Virus record (IMG/VR): IMGVR_UViG_3300048928_000655
Location: 1-33,113 of that record
Reading direction: 5' to 3' (one strand)
DNA from: a virus
DNA: 33,113 bases
The notes beneath the pieces were generated by a model, which saw only the letters and a program-made list of their open reading frames with translations, did not search any database and had not been told where the DNA came from. Positions 14,764-22,717 of the stretch are shown here, one piece after another; position 1 is the first letter of the stretch; each line of letters starts with the position of its first letter. The position numbers and the translations under genes were made by a program.

Positions 14764-14797
14764 AAAGCCCTGATGAAGCAATTCATCGGGGCTTTTT
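14764..14797 (+). terminator. intrinsic terminator t1
   Basis: A 14-pair stem, AAAGCCCTGATGAA with TTCATCGGGGCTTT (one T-G wobble), is closed by a GCAA tetraloop and followed by TTTTTC. It is among the strongest terminators in the window and lies 54 bases after the last early gene. Confidence 0.85.
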
Positions 14798-14824
14798 CGT
14801 TTCCGATCGTCGTATCAGGATTTA

Positions 14825-14842
14825 GGTGCAGACGTCTGCACC
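14825..14842. repeat. dispersed palindrome copy 3 (18 bp), intergenic
   Basis: GGTGCAGACGTCTGCACC, perfect over 18 bp. The only copy outside a coding sequence; it lies between terminators t1 and t2 at the early/late boundary. Confidence 0.9.
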
Positions 14843-14868
14843 GGGACTTTCACGGGGTGGAAGCGCTT

Positions 14869-14898
14869 GCCGTGCCTTCGGGCGCGGCTTTTTTATTT
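14869..14898 (+). terminator. intrinsic terminator t2
   Basis: GCCGTGCC pairs with GGCGCGGC (one T-G wobble) around the very stable TTCG tetraloop, followed by TTTTTTATTT. It ends 11 bases before the HNH start codon and argues against any upstream extension of that gene. Confidence 0.82.
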
Positions 14899-14908
14899 GT
14901 GGGCCGCC

Positions 14909-15220
14909 ATGGCAATCGGACAGTACAAGCACCTGTACAACACGAAGCGTTGGTACCGGCTGCGATGGCGGCAGCTGCAGGACTTCCCGCTGTGTGCGAT
15001 GTGCGCGGCGATTGGCCGTGTCGCATCGGCCACGGTCGCAGACCACATCACGCCGCACCGTGGCGATGTGGTGCTGTTCTTCGACGAGCGCAACCTGCAG
15101 TCGTTATGCAAGCCGTGCCACGACGGGGCGAAGCAGCAGCTTGAGAAGAGCGGCACATTGCGCGGCTGCGACGAGAGTGGCTTGCCCCTCGATCGAAATC
15201 ACCATTGGAATCGAAAATGA
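14909..15220 (+). CDS. HNH endonuclease, packaging-associated
   Basis: A 103-aa HNH nuclease. It shows CAMC near residue 30, the core DHITPHRGD with the catalytic His, an Asn in ERNLQSLC and the closing CKPCHDGAK, with two Cys pairs for a structural zinc. In HK97-like cos phages this enzyme sits next to terminase and is needed for DNA cleavage and packaging at cos. The ATG at 14909 (MAIGQYKHLYNT) was chosen because the upstream extension is terminator t2. It is the first gene of the late operon and overlaps the next one by ATGA. Confidence 0.88.
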   Translation: MAIGQYKHLYNTKRWYRLRWRQLQDFPLCAMCAAIGRVASATVADHITPHRGDVVLFFDERNLQSLCKPCHDGAKQQLEKSGTLRGCDESGLPLDRNHHWNRK

Positions 15221-15459
15221 ATTTCACAGAACATCCGAGCAACAACGTCAGGTTGGGCGCGCCCGCTGGTTGGGATCACACAAGCGTGAGGGTGGACACA
15301 CTGCCTGCGACGCGTACAGAGATCGAAGGTCATCCGGTCATCGTGTCCTACTGGCAGCCGAGTGCGGACGAGCTGGCGGCGATCGCAGCCGGCCAGCCTG
15401 TGGCGCTGGTCGTGTGGGGCAGCACCATGCCGCCAGTGGCGGTGGCAGTCGCTCAGTAG
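15217..15459 (+). CDS. small phage protein between HNH and terS
   Basis: An 80-aa protein (MNFTEHPSNNVRLGAPAGWD...), ending in a hydrophobic stretch (PVALVVWGSTMPPVAVAV). Small proteins of this type recur in the same slot of betaproteobacterial prophages; function unknown. The ATG at 15217 overlaps the HNH stop by 4 bp and has GGAA upstream; a TTG 12 bases earlier is less likely. Confidence 0.68.
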   Translation: MNFTEHPSNNVRLGAPAGWDHTSVRVDTLPATRTEIEGHPVIVSYWQPSADELAAIAAGQPVALVVWGSTMPPVAVAVAQ

Positions 15460-15495
15460 TACTGAAAGCCGGAAAAGTTGCACAGAAGTAATCGC

Positions 15496-15562
15496 AGGGG
15501 GAGGGGCGGGTCAAAACTTCCGAGCATTTGCCTCGGACACCGCTCGCCCCCCTTTTTTTTTT
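15496..15562. other. candidate cos region or terminator before terS
   Basis: A G-rich block (15497-15510) and a C-rich block (15545-15552) allow GGGGCG/CGCCCC pairing; between them is the smaller perfect stem TCCGAG/CTCGGA (15519-15524 with 15532-15537). Ten T residues follow (15553-15562). Location between HNH and terminase is where cos lies in related cos phages, but the T run also makes it a possible terminator. A second hairpin, AGGGGG/CCCCCT (15580-15595), stands just before the terS ribosome binding site. Confidence 0.4.
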
Positions 15563-15606
15563 AGAGCGGGAAATATGGGAGGGGGGTATCCCCCTGGGAG
15601 GCATCG

Positions 15607-16122
15607 ATGGCTGGAAATCACAACTCTGGACGCAACGCACTGCCGGCGGCGCTGCACATTATTGGCGGAAATCGGAGCAAAAAAAACGCGGCTGAACTCG
15701 CTGGCGCGGGCGCGCCGGTAGCAGCGCCGAAGGCTCCGCCCGAGTGTCCGGACTTTCTGTCTCTCGATGCCAAGAAGGAATGGCAGCGCATCATCGGCGA
15801 CCTGATGATTATGGGCGTCGCGTCCCGCATCGATCGTGCCGAGCTGGCCATCTATTGCACTGCCTGGTCGGACTGGAAGATGGCTCGCCAGAAGATCAAG
15901 GCGGCCAAAGACGCTGGTTTCGAGGAAATGACTCCCAGCGGATACAAACAAATGTCGGTGTGGTTGCAGATTGCGAACCGTGCGGAAGAGCGCATGAGTA
16001 AGGCCGGCGCGCTGTTCGGCCTGAATCCTTCCGCTCGCGCCAGCCTGAAGGTCAATGCCCCGCAAGGTGAGCTATTCCCAAATGAGCAAAAAGACGCAGC
16101 AAAACGATTCTTCCAGGATTGA
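15607..16122 (+). CDS. terS: terminase small subunit (P27 family)
   Basis: A 171-aa DNA-recognition subunit of the packaging motor. The N-terminus MAGNHNSGRNALPAALHIIGGN and the central ECPDFLSLDAKKEWQRIIGDL followed by LAIYCTAWSDWKMARQKI are typical of the P27-type small terminase; the last part is NPSARASLKVN. GGGAGG is 5 bases before the ATG. Its end overlaps the large-subunit start, which suggests coupled synthesis in fixed ratio. Confidence 0.9.
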   Translation: MAGNHNSGRNALPAALHIIGGNRSKKNAAELAGAGAPVAAPKAPPECPDFLSLDAKKEWQRIIGDLMIMGVASRIDRAELAIYCTAWSDWKMARQKIKAAKDAGFEEMTPSGYKQMSVWLQIANRAEERMSKAGALFGLNPSARASLKVNAPQGELFPNEQKDAAKRFFQD

Positions 16123-17812
16123 TCGGGCGACAGAGTTCGCCCAGGATGTCGTCGGCAAGGGGATTGTGGCCGGGCCGGATGTTCGCGCCGCGTGTCAGCG
16201 GCACCTCAATGACCTAAAGGCAGGGCCAGCACGGGGCTTGCTTTGGGATCTTGATGCAGCCCAGCACGCCATAGCTTTCTTTGAGGAAGTGCTATGCCTG
16301 AACGGCGGCGAGTTTGAGGGTAGTGCATTCGACCTGCTCGGCTGGCAGTGCTTCGTTGTCGGGAGTCTCTTCGGATGGAAAAGCGGCGACGGCACCAGGC
16401 GCTTCCGCGTCGCGTACATCGAGACTGGTAAGGGCAGCGGTAAGTCACCGCTCGCTGCCGGCATCGGCCTATATGGACTCACGGCGGACAACGAGCCGCG
16501 TGCAGAAATCTACGCGGCGGCGACAAAAAAAGAACAGGCGCAGATTCTGTTCCGCGACGCGATCGCGATGTACGAGCAATCGCCCCAGCTGGCCGCACGC
16601 TTGGTCACTTCGGGATCGAAGGGCAAGGAATTTAACTTGGCGTATCACGCCACGTCGAGCTTCTTCCGGACCATCAGCGCCGACGACGGCCAATCGGGGC
16701 CGCGTCCGCACTTTGCTCTAATCGATGAGGTTCACGAACACAAGACGCCGCACGTCATCGAGATGGTGCGTGCGGGAACCAAGAGTCGGCGACAAGCGCT
16801 GATTCTCCTGATCACGAACTCAGGCACGGACAAGCGCACGGTCTGCTGGGACTATCACGACTACGGAAGCAAGATCGCCGCAGGCACACTGATTGACGAC
16901 AGCTTCTTTGCGTTCATCTGTTCCCTGGACGTTGGCGACGATCCATTCAATGATGAGTCCTGCTGGGAAAAGGCGAACCCCAGTTTGGCGCACGGCATTC
17001 CTGGCCTGAAGTATCTGCGTGAGCAGGTAACTCAGGCTCGCGGCATGCCGTCCAAGGAAGCCTTGGTGCGCCGCCTCAACTTCTGTCAATGGACAGAAGC
17101 AGATGCACCGTGGATCTCCGCTGACGTATGGTTCGGCTGCGAGGATTCCGAAACCCCATTGGACAGCTTCTACGGCCGAGCTGGAGCTGCTGGCCTCGAT
17201 CTGTCGAGTACGCAGGATTTGACCGCGCTCGTCGTGGCACTCGACCCGATCGACAGCGATCCTTTCACGCGGGTCATTCCATTCTTCTGGCTTCCCGGCG
17301 ACGGACTGCATGAAAAAGCCGACAAGGATCGCGTGCCATATCTCGCGTGGCGTGACGCCGGATTCCTGGAGGCGTTGCCGGGACGCGCAGTGGATAAGCT
17401 GGCGGTGCTGAAACGTGCCGCGCAGCTCACCGCCATGTTTGAGTTGCGTGAGATTGCATGCGACCGTTGGCGCCTGGAAGACTTCCAACAGTTGGTCCAG
17501 CGGGAAGGGGTGGCGCTGCCGCCGTTGGTTCCGTTCGGTCAGGGCTTCAAGGACATGGCACCGGCCGTCGACGAGTTTGAAAGAAAGCTGCTCGACAAGA
17601 AGCTGCGGCACGACGGTAACCCGGTCATGACCTGGTGCGCGGCGAATGCGGTTGTGGTGACCGACGCCGCAGGCAATCGCAAGATTGCAAAAGAGCGGGC
17701 GACCGGCCGCGTCGACGGCGTAGTCGCTGGCGTGATGGCGGTCGGCCGCGAGCTGGTGGGCGATGAGTCCGACAGCCTTGATGATTTTCTGAGTGATCCA
17801 ATTATCGTATGA
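16082..17812 (+). CDS. terL: terminase large subunit (HK97-type)
   Basis: The ATP-driven packaging motor and nuclease that fills the prohead. In the 576-aa version the Walker A is GKGSGKS at residues 116-122 and Walker B is ALIDE with D215-E216, followed by the coupling segment LLITNSG. The C-terminal nuclease domain has its first acidic residue in GLDLSSTQD and others further on. Start 16082 (MSKKTQQ) was preferred to the ATG at 16055, which lies deeper in terS; both are in frame, so this start is a judgement. It ends with a 4-bp overlap with the portal gene. Confidence 0.92.
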   Translation: MSKKTQQNDSSRIDRATEFAQDVVGKGIVAGPDVRAACQRHLNDLKAGPARGLLWDLDAAQHAIAFFEEVLCLNGGEFEGSAFDLLGWQCFVVGSLFGWKSGDGTRRFRVAYIETGKGSGKSPLAAGIGLYGLTADNEPRAEIYAAATKKEQAQILFRDAIAMYEQSPQLAARLVTSGSKGKEFNLAYHATSSFFRTISADDGQSGPRPHFALIDEVHEHKTPHVIEMVRAGTKSRRQALILLITNSGTDKRTVCWDYHDYGSKIAAGTLIDDSFFAFICSLDVGDDPFNDESCWEKANPSLAHGIPGLKYLREQVTQARGMPSKEALVRRLNFCQWTEADAPWISADVWFGCEDSETPLDSFYGRAGAAGLDLSSTQDLTALVVALDPIDSDPFTRVIPFFWLPGDGLHEKADKDRVPYLAWRDAGFLEALPGRAVDKLAVLKRAAQLTAMFELREIACDRWRLEDFQQLVQREGVALPPLVPFGQGFKDMAPAVDEFERKLLDKKLRHDGNPVMTWCAANAVVVTDAAGNRKIAKERATGRVDGVVAGVMAVGRELVGDESDSLDDFLSDPIIV

Positions 17813-19107
17813 CGACAAAACAAACTATGCCCGGCCGTATTAAGTCGGCGATCACTGGCGCTGTCTCAGGATGGATCGGCAAGGAAATCACGCTGACGGA
17901 CGGATCCTTCTGGCGCGCCTGGTTGGGAAATAACTTTTCCGGCCAGCGCGTTACCGTCGACACCACACTGCAGTTGAGTACGGCCATGGCGTGCGTCAGG
18001 CTGCTGTCGGAAGTGTTGTCGACACTGCCGGTCGGTGTGTTCAAGAAGGGCGCGGACGGCGCATCTGTCGCCGCTTCCGATCACCAGTTGTACTTCCTGC
18101 TGCACACGCAGCCGAACGCGGATATGACAGCCGCAACTTTCTGGCAGGTGTTTATCGCGAGTCTGCTGCTGCATGGAAACTCGTATGTCGAGAAGCTCAT
18201 GTCGGGGAAGACAATCACGTCGCTGGAGCTGCTGCTCCCCCAATTTGTCACCCGCCGCCGCCTGCAGGGCGGCATCGTCGAGTGGCGTTATAACGATCCG
18301 ATCACCGGCGTCAGCCGCACGATCCCAGCCGATCGGATGTGGCACATGCCAGCGTTCACGCTGAATGGCATCGATGGCCTGTCGCCTATCGCGTATGGCG
18401 CGAACGTCTTCGGCGGCGCACTCGCAGCCGATAAGGCGAGCGCCGAAACCTTCACCAGCGGCATGAAGTCCCCCGGCTTGGTCATGGTGGACAACGTTTT
18501 GCAGAAGGGGCAGCGCGAGGAGATCCGGTCGCACATCGAAACGGTAACGAAGACCGGCAGCTTCATGGTAATGGAGAAGGGGCAAGGATTTCAGCGCCTG
18601 CAGATCAATCCCCAGGATGCCGAATTGCTTGGTACTCGCCAATTCAACATCGAAGAAATATGCCGATGGTTTCGGGTCGATCCGTCATTGGTCGGACACG
18701 GCGGCAAGGACAGTAACTGGGGAACCGGTCTCGAAGAAAAAATGACCTGGTTCGTCACGCTGTCGCTACGGCCGTTGGCCGTCATGATTGAGCAGTCGGT
18801 ACGGAAGAACCTGTTGCCGGCGTCGGAGCGGGAGAAGTACTTCGTCGAGATCGCGTTGGAAGGCCTGCTGCGCGGAGATAGCGCTGCGCGAGCGGCGTTC
18901 TACAGTCAGATGGTGCAGAACGGTGTGATGACTCGCGATGAGTGCCGCAAGCTGGAGAATCTGGCACCCCACGGCGGCAACGCTGCTTTGTTGACTGTGC
19001 AGTCGAATCTCCTTCCAGTGGATCGGCTGGGCGCGACAGACGCTGAATCAAGTTCAGTTCGCCAGGCGCTACAGACCTGGCTTTCTCAAGACAAGGTGAA
19101 AGAGTAA
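17809..19107 (+). CDS. portal protein (HK97 family)
   Basis: A 432-aa protein that forms the ring at the head vertex through which DNA passes and to which terminase and connectors bind. The family pattern is clear: STAMACVRLLSEVLSTLPVGVF near residue 60, HGNSYVEKL, WHMPAFTLNGIDGLSPIAYG, and RQFNIEEICRWFRVDPSLVGH in the second half. Length is usual for HK97-type portals. It overlaps the terL end by ATGA and the protease start by one base. Confidence 0.93.
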   Translation: MTTKQTMPGRIKSAITGAVSGWIGKEITLTDGSFWRAWLGNNFSGQRVTVDTTLQLSTAMACVRLLSEVLSTLPVGVFKKGADGASVAASDHQLYFLLHTQPNADMTAATFWQVFIASLLLHGNSYVEKLMSGKTITSLELLLPQFVTRRRLQGGIVEWRYNDPITGVSRTIPADRMWHMPAFTLNGIDGLSPIAYGANVFGGALAADKASAETFTSGMKSPGLVMVDNVLQKGQREEIRSHIETVTKTGSFMVMEKGQGFQRLQINPQDAELLGTRQFNIEEICRWFRVDPSLVGHGGKDSNWGTGLEEKMTWFVTLSLRPLAVMIEQSVRKNLLPASEREKYFVEIALEGLLRGDSAARAAFYSQMVQNGVMTRDECRKLENLAPHGGNAALLTVQSNLLPVDRLGATDAESSSVRQALQTWLSQDKVKE

Positions 19108-19787
19108 TGAGCCATAAATCATCTGCGCGAACCATCGCGCACAAGCGCGTCCCGTTCGTCGCCGACGAGGTGAAGGACGACGGCACGTTCACAGGGTACG
19201 CGTCGATTTTTGGAAACGTGGACCTCGGTCGCGACATTGTCGTGCCTGGCGCGTTCACCAAGAGTCTCGCCAAGCTGAAGGCCGCGGGCGACCCGTTACC
19301 TATGCTTTGGCAACACGATCCGACCCAGCCGATCGGCGGCTACGACGAGTTGGAAGAGGACGAGCGCGGATTGCGCGTCAAAGGTTTTCTTTTGGTCGAC
19401 GATGTTCCGCTGGCAGCGCAAGCACACGCGTTGATGAAGCGGCGCATCGTCAAGGGCCTGTCTATCGGCTACTACGTGCTGGGCGATAGTTGGAACGAAA
19501 AAGACCGCACTCGCTCGCTGACGGAGCTTGATCTGTTGGAAGTGAGTCCAGTGACTTTTCCGATGAACACCGAGGCACAGATCGACAGCATCAAGTCCCG
19601 CCTGCAGGGCGGGCAGCTGCCGAGTCTCCCCGAATTTGAAGACATCCTGCGCGAGGCAGGGTTTTCAAAAAGTCAGGCCGCCGTGATCGCCAATCGCGGC
19701 CTGAAATCCCTGCTCGACCGGAGTGAGTCCGGGGGCGACACACACGGCATCCTGGCTTCACTGAAAGCCTTCAATCTCACTTCATGA
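19107..19787 (+). CDS. prohead maturation protease (HK97/S78 family)
   Basis: A 226-aa serine protease that trims the capsid precursor within the prohead. The fold start is FTGYASIFGNVDLGRDIVVPGAF; His70 in LWQHDPTQP and Ser119 in KGLSIGY are the expected catalytic residues; LLEVSPVTFPMN follows. The TAATG junction with the portal gene implies translational coupling. Confidence 0.92.
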   Translation: MSHKSSARTIAHKRVPFVADEVKDDGTFTGYASIFGNVDLGRDIVVPGAFTKSLAKLKAAGDPLPMLWQHDPTQPIGGYDELEEDERGLRVKGFLLVDDVPLAAQAHALMKRRIVKGLSIGYYVLGDSWNEKDRTRSLTELDLLEVSPVTFPMNTEAQIDSIKSRLQGGQLPSLPEFEDILREAGFSKSQAAVIANRGLKSLLDRSESGGDTHGILASLKAFNLTS

Positions 19788-19794
19788 GGAACCT

Positions 19795-21090
19795 ATGAAA
19801 AAGCAACTGTTTGCAATCAAAGCGGTCGTCGCGATTCACATCGCCACGGCCGCTAAATCTTTGGGCAACCACTTACACGCGTACCTGTTCATGTACATGG
19901 CGCGCACCGGGGCGATTCTCTTCGACAACGATCCGGAGCCGATCATGAAGGAGCTGAAACGGATCGGTGAACAGGTCAAGGACGTCGGCGAGAAGGCGCT
20001 CAAGGAAGCGAAAGAAGCCGGCGACATGGGCCGGGAAACAAAACAGAAGGTCGACGAGCTGCTAGTTAAGCAGGGCGAACTGCAGGCCCGTCTGCAGGAA
20101 GCCGAGCAGAAGCTGGATAAGCACCGCCAAGGGGGTGATCCGGCCGAGCATAAGTCGATCGGCTACCAGTTGGTCGAGTCGGAGCAACTGAAAGAGTATG
20201 TCGCCGAGAAGAACTTCAAGAAGAGTTTCAGCTTCCCGGTCAAGGCAATCACAAGCCTTGCCAATAGCGCAGGCGCGGGCGTCGTGGCGGATCGTCTTCC
20301 AGGCGTGATTTCTCTACCAGAACAGCGCCTGACTGTGCGCGATCTGCTGTCGCCCGGCCGTACCGGTTCCAACTTGGTCCAGTACCTGAAGGAAACCGGC
20401 TTCGTCAACAATGCGGCGACGACGGGGGAAGGTGCAAAGAAGCCGCAGTCCAGCATCGCGTACACGCTCACCTCCGCTCCTGTGGTCAAGATTCCGCATT
20501 TCATCAAGGCATCGACAGAAATCCTCTCGGACTTTCCACAGCTGCAGTCGCTGATTGATGTAAAGCTGCGCTACGGATTGGCGCTGGTCGAAGAAGCCCA
20601 GCTGCTGAAGGGATCGGGTGTCGGCAACAACCTCAACGGCATCTACACGCAAGCCACAGCCTTTGTTGCACCGATCGTTGTCGCAGGCGCCACGCGCATC
20701 GACATCTTGCGCCTGGCATTGCTGCAGGCCGAGCTGGCTGAATATCCGTCGACGGGCATCGTACTCAACCCGATGGACTGGGCCGCGATCGAGCTGCAGA
20801 AAGACACGACTGGTGCATACATCTTCGCCAATCCGCAATCGCTGTCGCAGCCGGCGCTGTGGGGGCGTCCTGTCGTGTCGTCGAAGTCGATGACGCAGGA
20901 CGAGTTCCTGGTGGGTGCATTCAAGCTCGGTGCGCAGATTTTCGACCGTGAGCAGGCGCAGGTCACTATCGCGACCGAGAACGAAGACGACTTCATCAAC
21001 AACCTGGTGACCGTCCTTGCTGAAGAACGCCTGGCACTGGCCGACTATCGGCCGGAAGCGTTCGTCAAAGGCGATCTGACACCCGCGTAA
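19795..21090 (+). CDS. major capsid protein (HK97 fold)
   Basis: A 431-aa capsid precursor. The N-terminal part (about residues 45-115) is a charged, coiled-coil-like delta domain (KELKRIGEQVKDVGEKALKE) that acts as scaffold and is removed by the protease; the mature part follows from the segment about residue 150 on and includes TEILSDFPQLQSLID, ALVEEAQLLKGSG and LNPMDWAAIEL. The start at 19795 has GAGGAA before it. The first 45 residues upstream of the delta domain are unusual but resemble other betaproteobacterial phage capsids. Confidence 0.92.
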   Translation: MKKQLFAIKAVVAIHIATAAKSLGNHLHAYLFMYMARTGAILFDNDPEPIMKELKRIGEQVKDVGEKALKEAKEAGDMGRETKQKVDELLVKQGELQARLQEAEQKLDKHRQGGDPAEHKSIGYQLVESEQLKEYVAEKNFKKSFSFPVKAITSLANSAGAGVVADRLPGVISLPEQRLTVRDLLSPGRTGSNLVQYLKETGFVNNAATTGEGAKKPQSSIAYTLTSAPVVKIPHFIKASTEILSDFPQLQSLIDVKLRYGLALVEEAQLLKGSGVGNNLNGIYTQATAFVAPIVVAGATRIDILRLALLQAELAEYPSTGIVLNPMDWAAIELQKDTTGAYIFANPQSLSQPALWGRPVVSSKSMTQDEFLVGAFKLGAQIFDREQAQVTIATENEDDFINNLVTVLAEERLALADYRPEAFVKGDLTPA

Positions 21091-21105
21091 TCAAGCCGCA
21101 AGGCC

Positions 21106-21128
21106 GGGCGATGGCAGCGCCGTCGCCC
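21106..21128 (+). other. hairpin after capsid gene, no T-tract
   Basis: GGGCGATGGC pairs with GCCGTCGCCC (one T-G wobble) around a 3-base loop, without following T residues. It may protect the 3' end of the capsid message or mark a processing point, not terminate it. Confidence 0.45.
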
Positions 21129-21144
21129 GCAACAGGAGAGAAGC

Positions 21145-21558
21145 ATGGATATTAAGGTGAAAGCACTGCAGTCGTTCGTTCACGGCCGCTTGGGCATGTC
21201 CAAGGGGACGGAGCAGCTGGTCGCGGAGGCGATTGCGAAGGATCTCGTTAAAGCCGGCCTGGTCGTCGCAGCTAGCCCGGATGTGGCTGCGCAGAAGAGG
21301 GTTGCGGCAGACAAGCCCACTGGCGAGAAAGCGTCGAGCGGAAGCCGGAAGAAACCCGCACAGGGCGGCGACAAGGAGCCGTCCAGCAAGCCACCTGCTG
21401 GCAGCACCGAGGGCGGCACTGAACCCGGCACTGAAGGCGGCACCGAAACCGGCACCGAGGGCGGCACCGATACCGGTACCGAAACCGGTACCGAAACCGG
21501 TACCGAAACCGGTACCGAAGGCAGCACCGAGTCGAAAGACCAGAGCGAGGAGCAGTAA
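21145..21558 (+). CDS. head-region protein with variable acidic repeat tail
   Basis: A 137-aa protein. The first 45 residues (MDIKVKALQSFVHGRLGMSKGTEQLVAEAIAKDLVKAGLV) look folded and match a small protein type found between capsid and connector genes, function unknown. The remaining part is low complexity: a Lys/Ser/Gly linker then eleven tetrapeptides of the GTE type. AGGAGAG lies a few bases before the ATG. An exposed or flexible head decoration or adaptor is possible; nothing shows it directly. Confidence 0.72.
   Translation: MDIKVKALQSFVHGRLGMSKGTEQLVAEAIAKDLVKAGLVVAASPDVAAQKRVAADKPTGEKASSGSRKKPAQGGDKEPSSKPPAGSTEGGTEPGTEGGTETGTEGGTDTGTETGTETGTETGTEGSTESKDQSEEQ
21400..21531 (+). repeat. 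12-bp tandem repeat, eleven units in frame
   Basis: Units encode GSTE, GGTE, PGTE, GGTE, TGTE, GGTD, TGTE four times, GSTE. Three copies in a row (21475-21510) are identical at DNA level (GGTACCGAAACC). In-frame unit length means copy number can change by slippage without breaking the gene. Confidence 0.9.
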
Positions 21559-21560
21559 CC

Positions 21561-21908
21561 ATGGCGTTCATCACCACGGATCAGGCAAAGCTGCATCTGA
21601 GGGTGGATGACGCCGACGAAGACTCTGTGATCGAGATTTACCTCGGCGCTGCCGAATCAATGGCGGTGGAGTTCATCAATCGGGCCGTGTACGAGTCGGA
21701 CGATGCGATGGACGCTGCCATCGAGGCAGGCACTGCCGGGGAATATCCCATGGTCATCAATGACGGCATCAAGGGCGCGATCCTGCTCATCCTCGGACAC
21801 CTCTACGTGAACCGCAGCTCCGTGGTGCATGCCGTGCCGAACATCCAGGCGCTGCCACTCGGCTCGCAGGCGCTGCTGCAACCGTTTCGCAAAGGCTTGG
21901 GGGTGTAA
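21561..21908 (+). CDS. head-tail connector protein (gp6-like)
   Basis: A 115-aa protein of the HK97 gp6/SPP1 gp15 type, a ring that joins the portal to the tail. It shows FITTDQAKLHLRVDDADEDSVIEIYLGAAE at the N-terminus and GAILLILGHLYVNRSSV, then a Pro/Gln end (ALLQPFRKGLGV), the normal family pattern and length. It overlaps the next gene by one base. Confidence 0.9.
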   Translation: MAFITTDQAKLHLRVDDADEDSVIEIYLGAAESMAVEFINRAVYESDDAMDAAIEAGTAGEYPMVINDGIKGAILLILGHLYVNRSSVVHAVPNIQALPLGSQALLQPFRKGLGV

Positions 21909-22246
21909 TGGCTATTCAGGAACCGCAGATCGGAGAATTGAATCGACGCGTGCAGCTGCGAGTTAGGACTGATGAGCCCTTTGGGGATTCCGACGTTGTG
22001 CAGACGTCTGCACAACAGCGGCCGCGCTGGGCAAAGATCGAACCAGTCGGCAGCGCAGTGTACGCCGGCAGCGTGCAGATCGACCGCAAGGTGACGCACC
22101 GCATCTACATTCGTTTCCTGGACGGCATCACCGATTCGCATGAGGTGTTGTACAAGGCGCAGCTGTTTGCCGTGCGTCGGGTGTCGGATCTGAACGGGGC
22201 GCATCGCTTCACTGTATTGGAGGCGGAGGAGATCCAGCATGGCTAA
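21908..22246 (+). CDS. head closure protein
   Basis: A 112-aa protein with the head closure family pattern (GELNRRVQLRV near the start, then RWAKIEPVGS..., and YIRFLDGITDSHEVLY). It closes the head after packaging and docks the tail. Residues VQTSAQ are encoded by the dispersed palindrome at 21996-22015, which lies at a loop position where length is variable in relatives. Confidence 0.88.
   Translation: MAIQEPQIGELNRRVQLRVRTDEPFGDSDVVQTSAQQRPRWAKIEPVGSAVYAGSVQIDRKVTHRIYIRFLDGITDSHEVLYKAQLFAVRRVSDLNGAHRFTVLEAEEIQHG
21996..22015. repeat. dispersed palindrome copy 4 (20 bp)
   Basis: The longest copy: the GTGCAGACGTCTGCAC core extended by TT on the left and AA on the right, all symmetric. Lies in the head closure gene, read as CAG ACG TCT GCA. 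Confidence 0.9.
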
Positions 22247-22709
22247 AGACTTGGCGTTCTACATGCACATCGACGGCTTCGACGGCTTCGATAAGTCGAT
22301 CGATTTCGATAAGAAGCAGATTCGTCGTGCCATGAAGCAGGCCGGGAAACTGGTCACCAAGGACGCGCAGAAGGCTGTCGGCAAGACGATGAAGTCTGCG
22401 CCTGGTCAGTATCCCGGCCGCCGCAGCGGTCTGCTGCAGCGATCTATCAAGGCGAAGGTGTCCCGATCGGGCTTTCTCGTTCGTGTCGCGCCACAAATGG
22501 TGCCGGGCATGAAACAGTTCTATCCCGCCTTCCTCTGGTATGGGGTCCGACGCAAGCCAGGTGCGAAGCGTGATAAGCGATCTAAAGGAAGCGCGTCGAC
22601 ACGTATCGAGCCACGCGGCAACTACATGATCGACACGCTTGAAGGGCGCAGCCAGGATATACGCACACTGTTGGCTGATGCCTTCGGCCGCAGCCTCACC
22701 ATCAAATAG
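22239..22709 (+). CDS. tail completion/neck protein (HK97 gp10-like)
   Basis: A 156-aa basic protein. Start MAKDLAFYMHIDGFDGFDKS, and a central Arg/Lys-rich segment with APGQYPGRRSGLLQRSIKAKV; this corresponds to the HK97 gp10-type family that fits between head and tail. GGAGGAG is upstream of the ATG and it overlaps the preceding gene by 8 bases. Confidence 0.82.
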   Translation: MAKDLAFYMHIDGFDGFDKSIDFDKKQIRRAMKQAGKLVTKDAQKAVGKTMKSAPGQYPGRRSGLLQRSIKAKVSRSGFLVRVAPQMVPGMKQFYPAFLWYGVRRKPGAKRDKRSKGSASTRIEPRGNYMIDTLEGRSQDIRTLLADAFGRSLTIK

Positions 22710-22717
22710 GCTTTCAC

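Noticed and set aside
14867-14908. Upstream extension of the HNH gene
   Set aside because: It would translate through terminator t2; the ATG at 14909 gives the normal family start.
16820-17818. 332-codon frame opposite terL
   Set aside because: Shadow of the terminase nuclease half.
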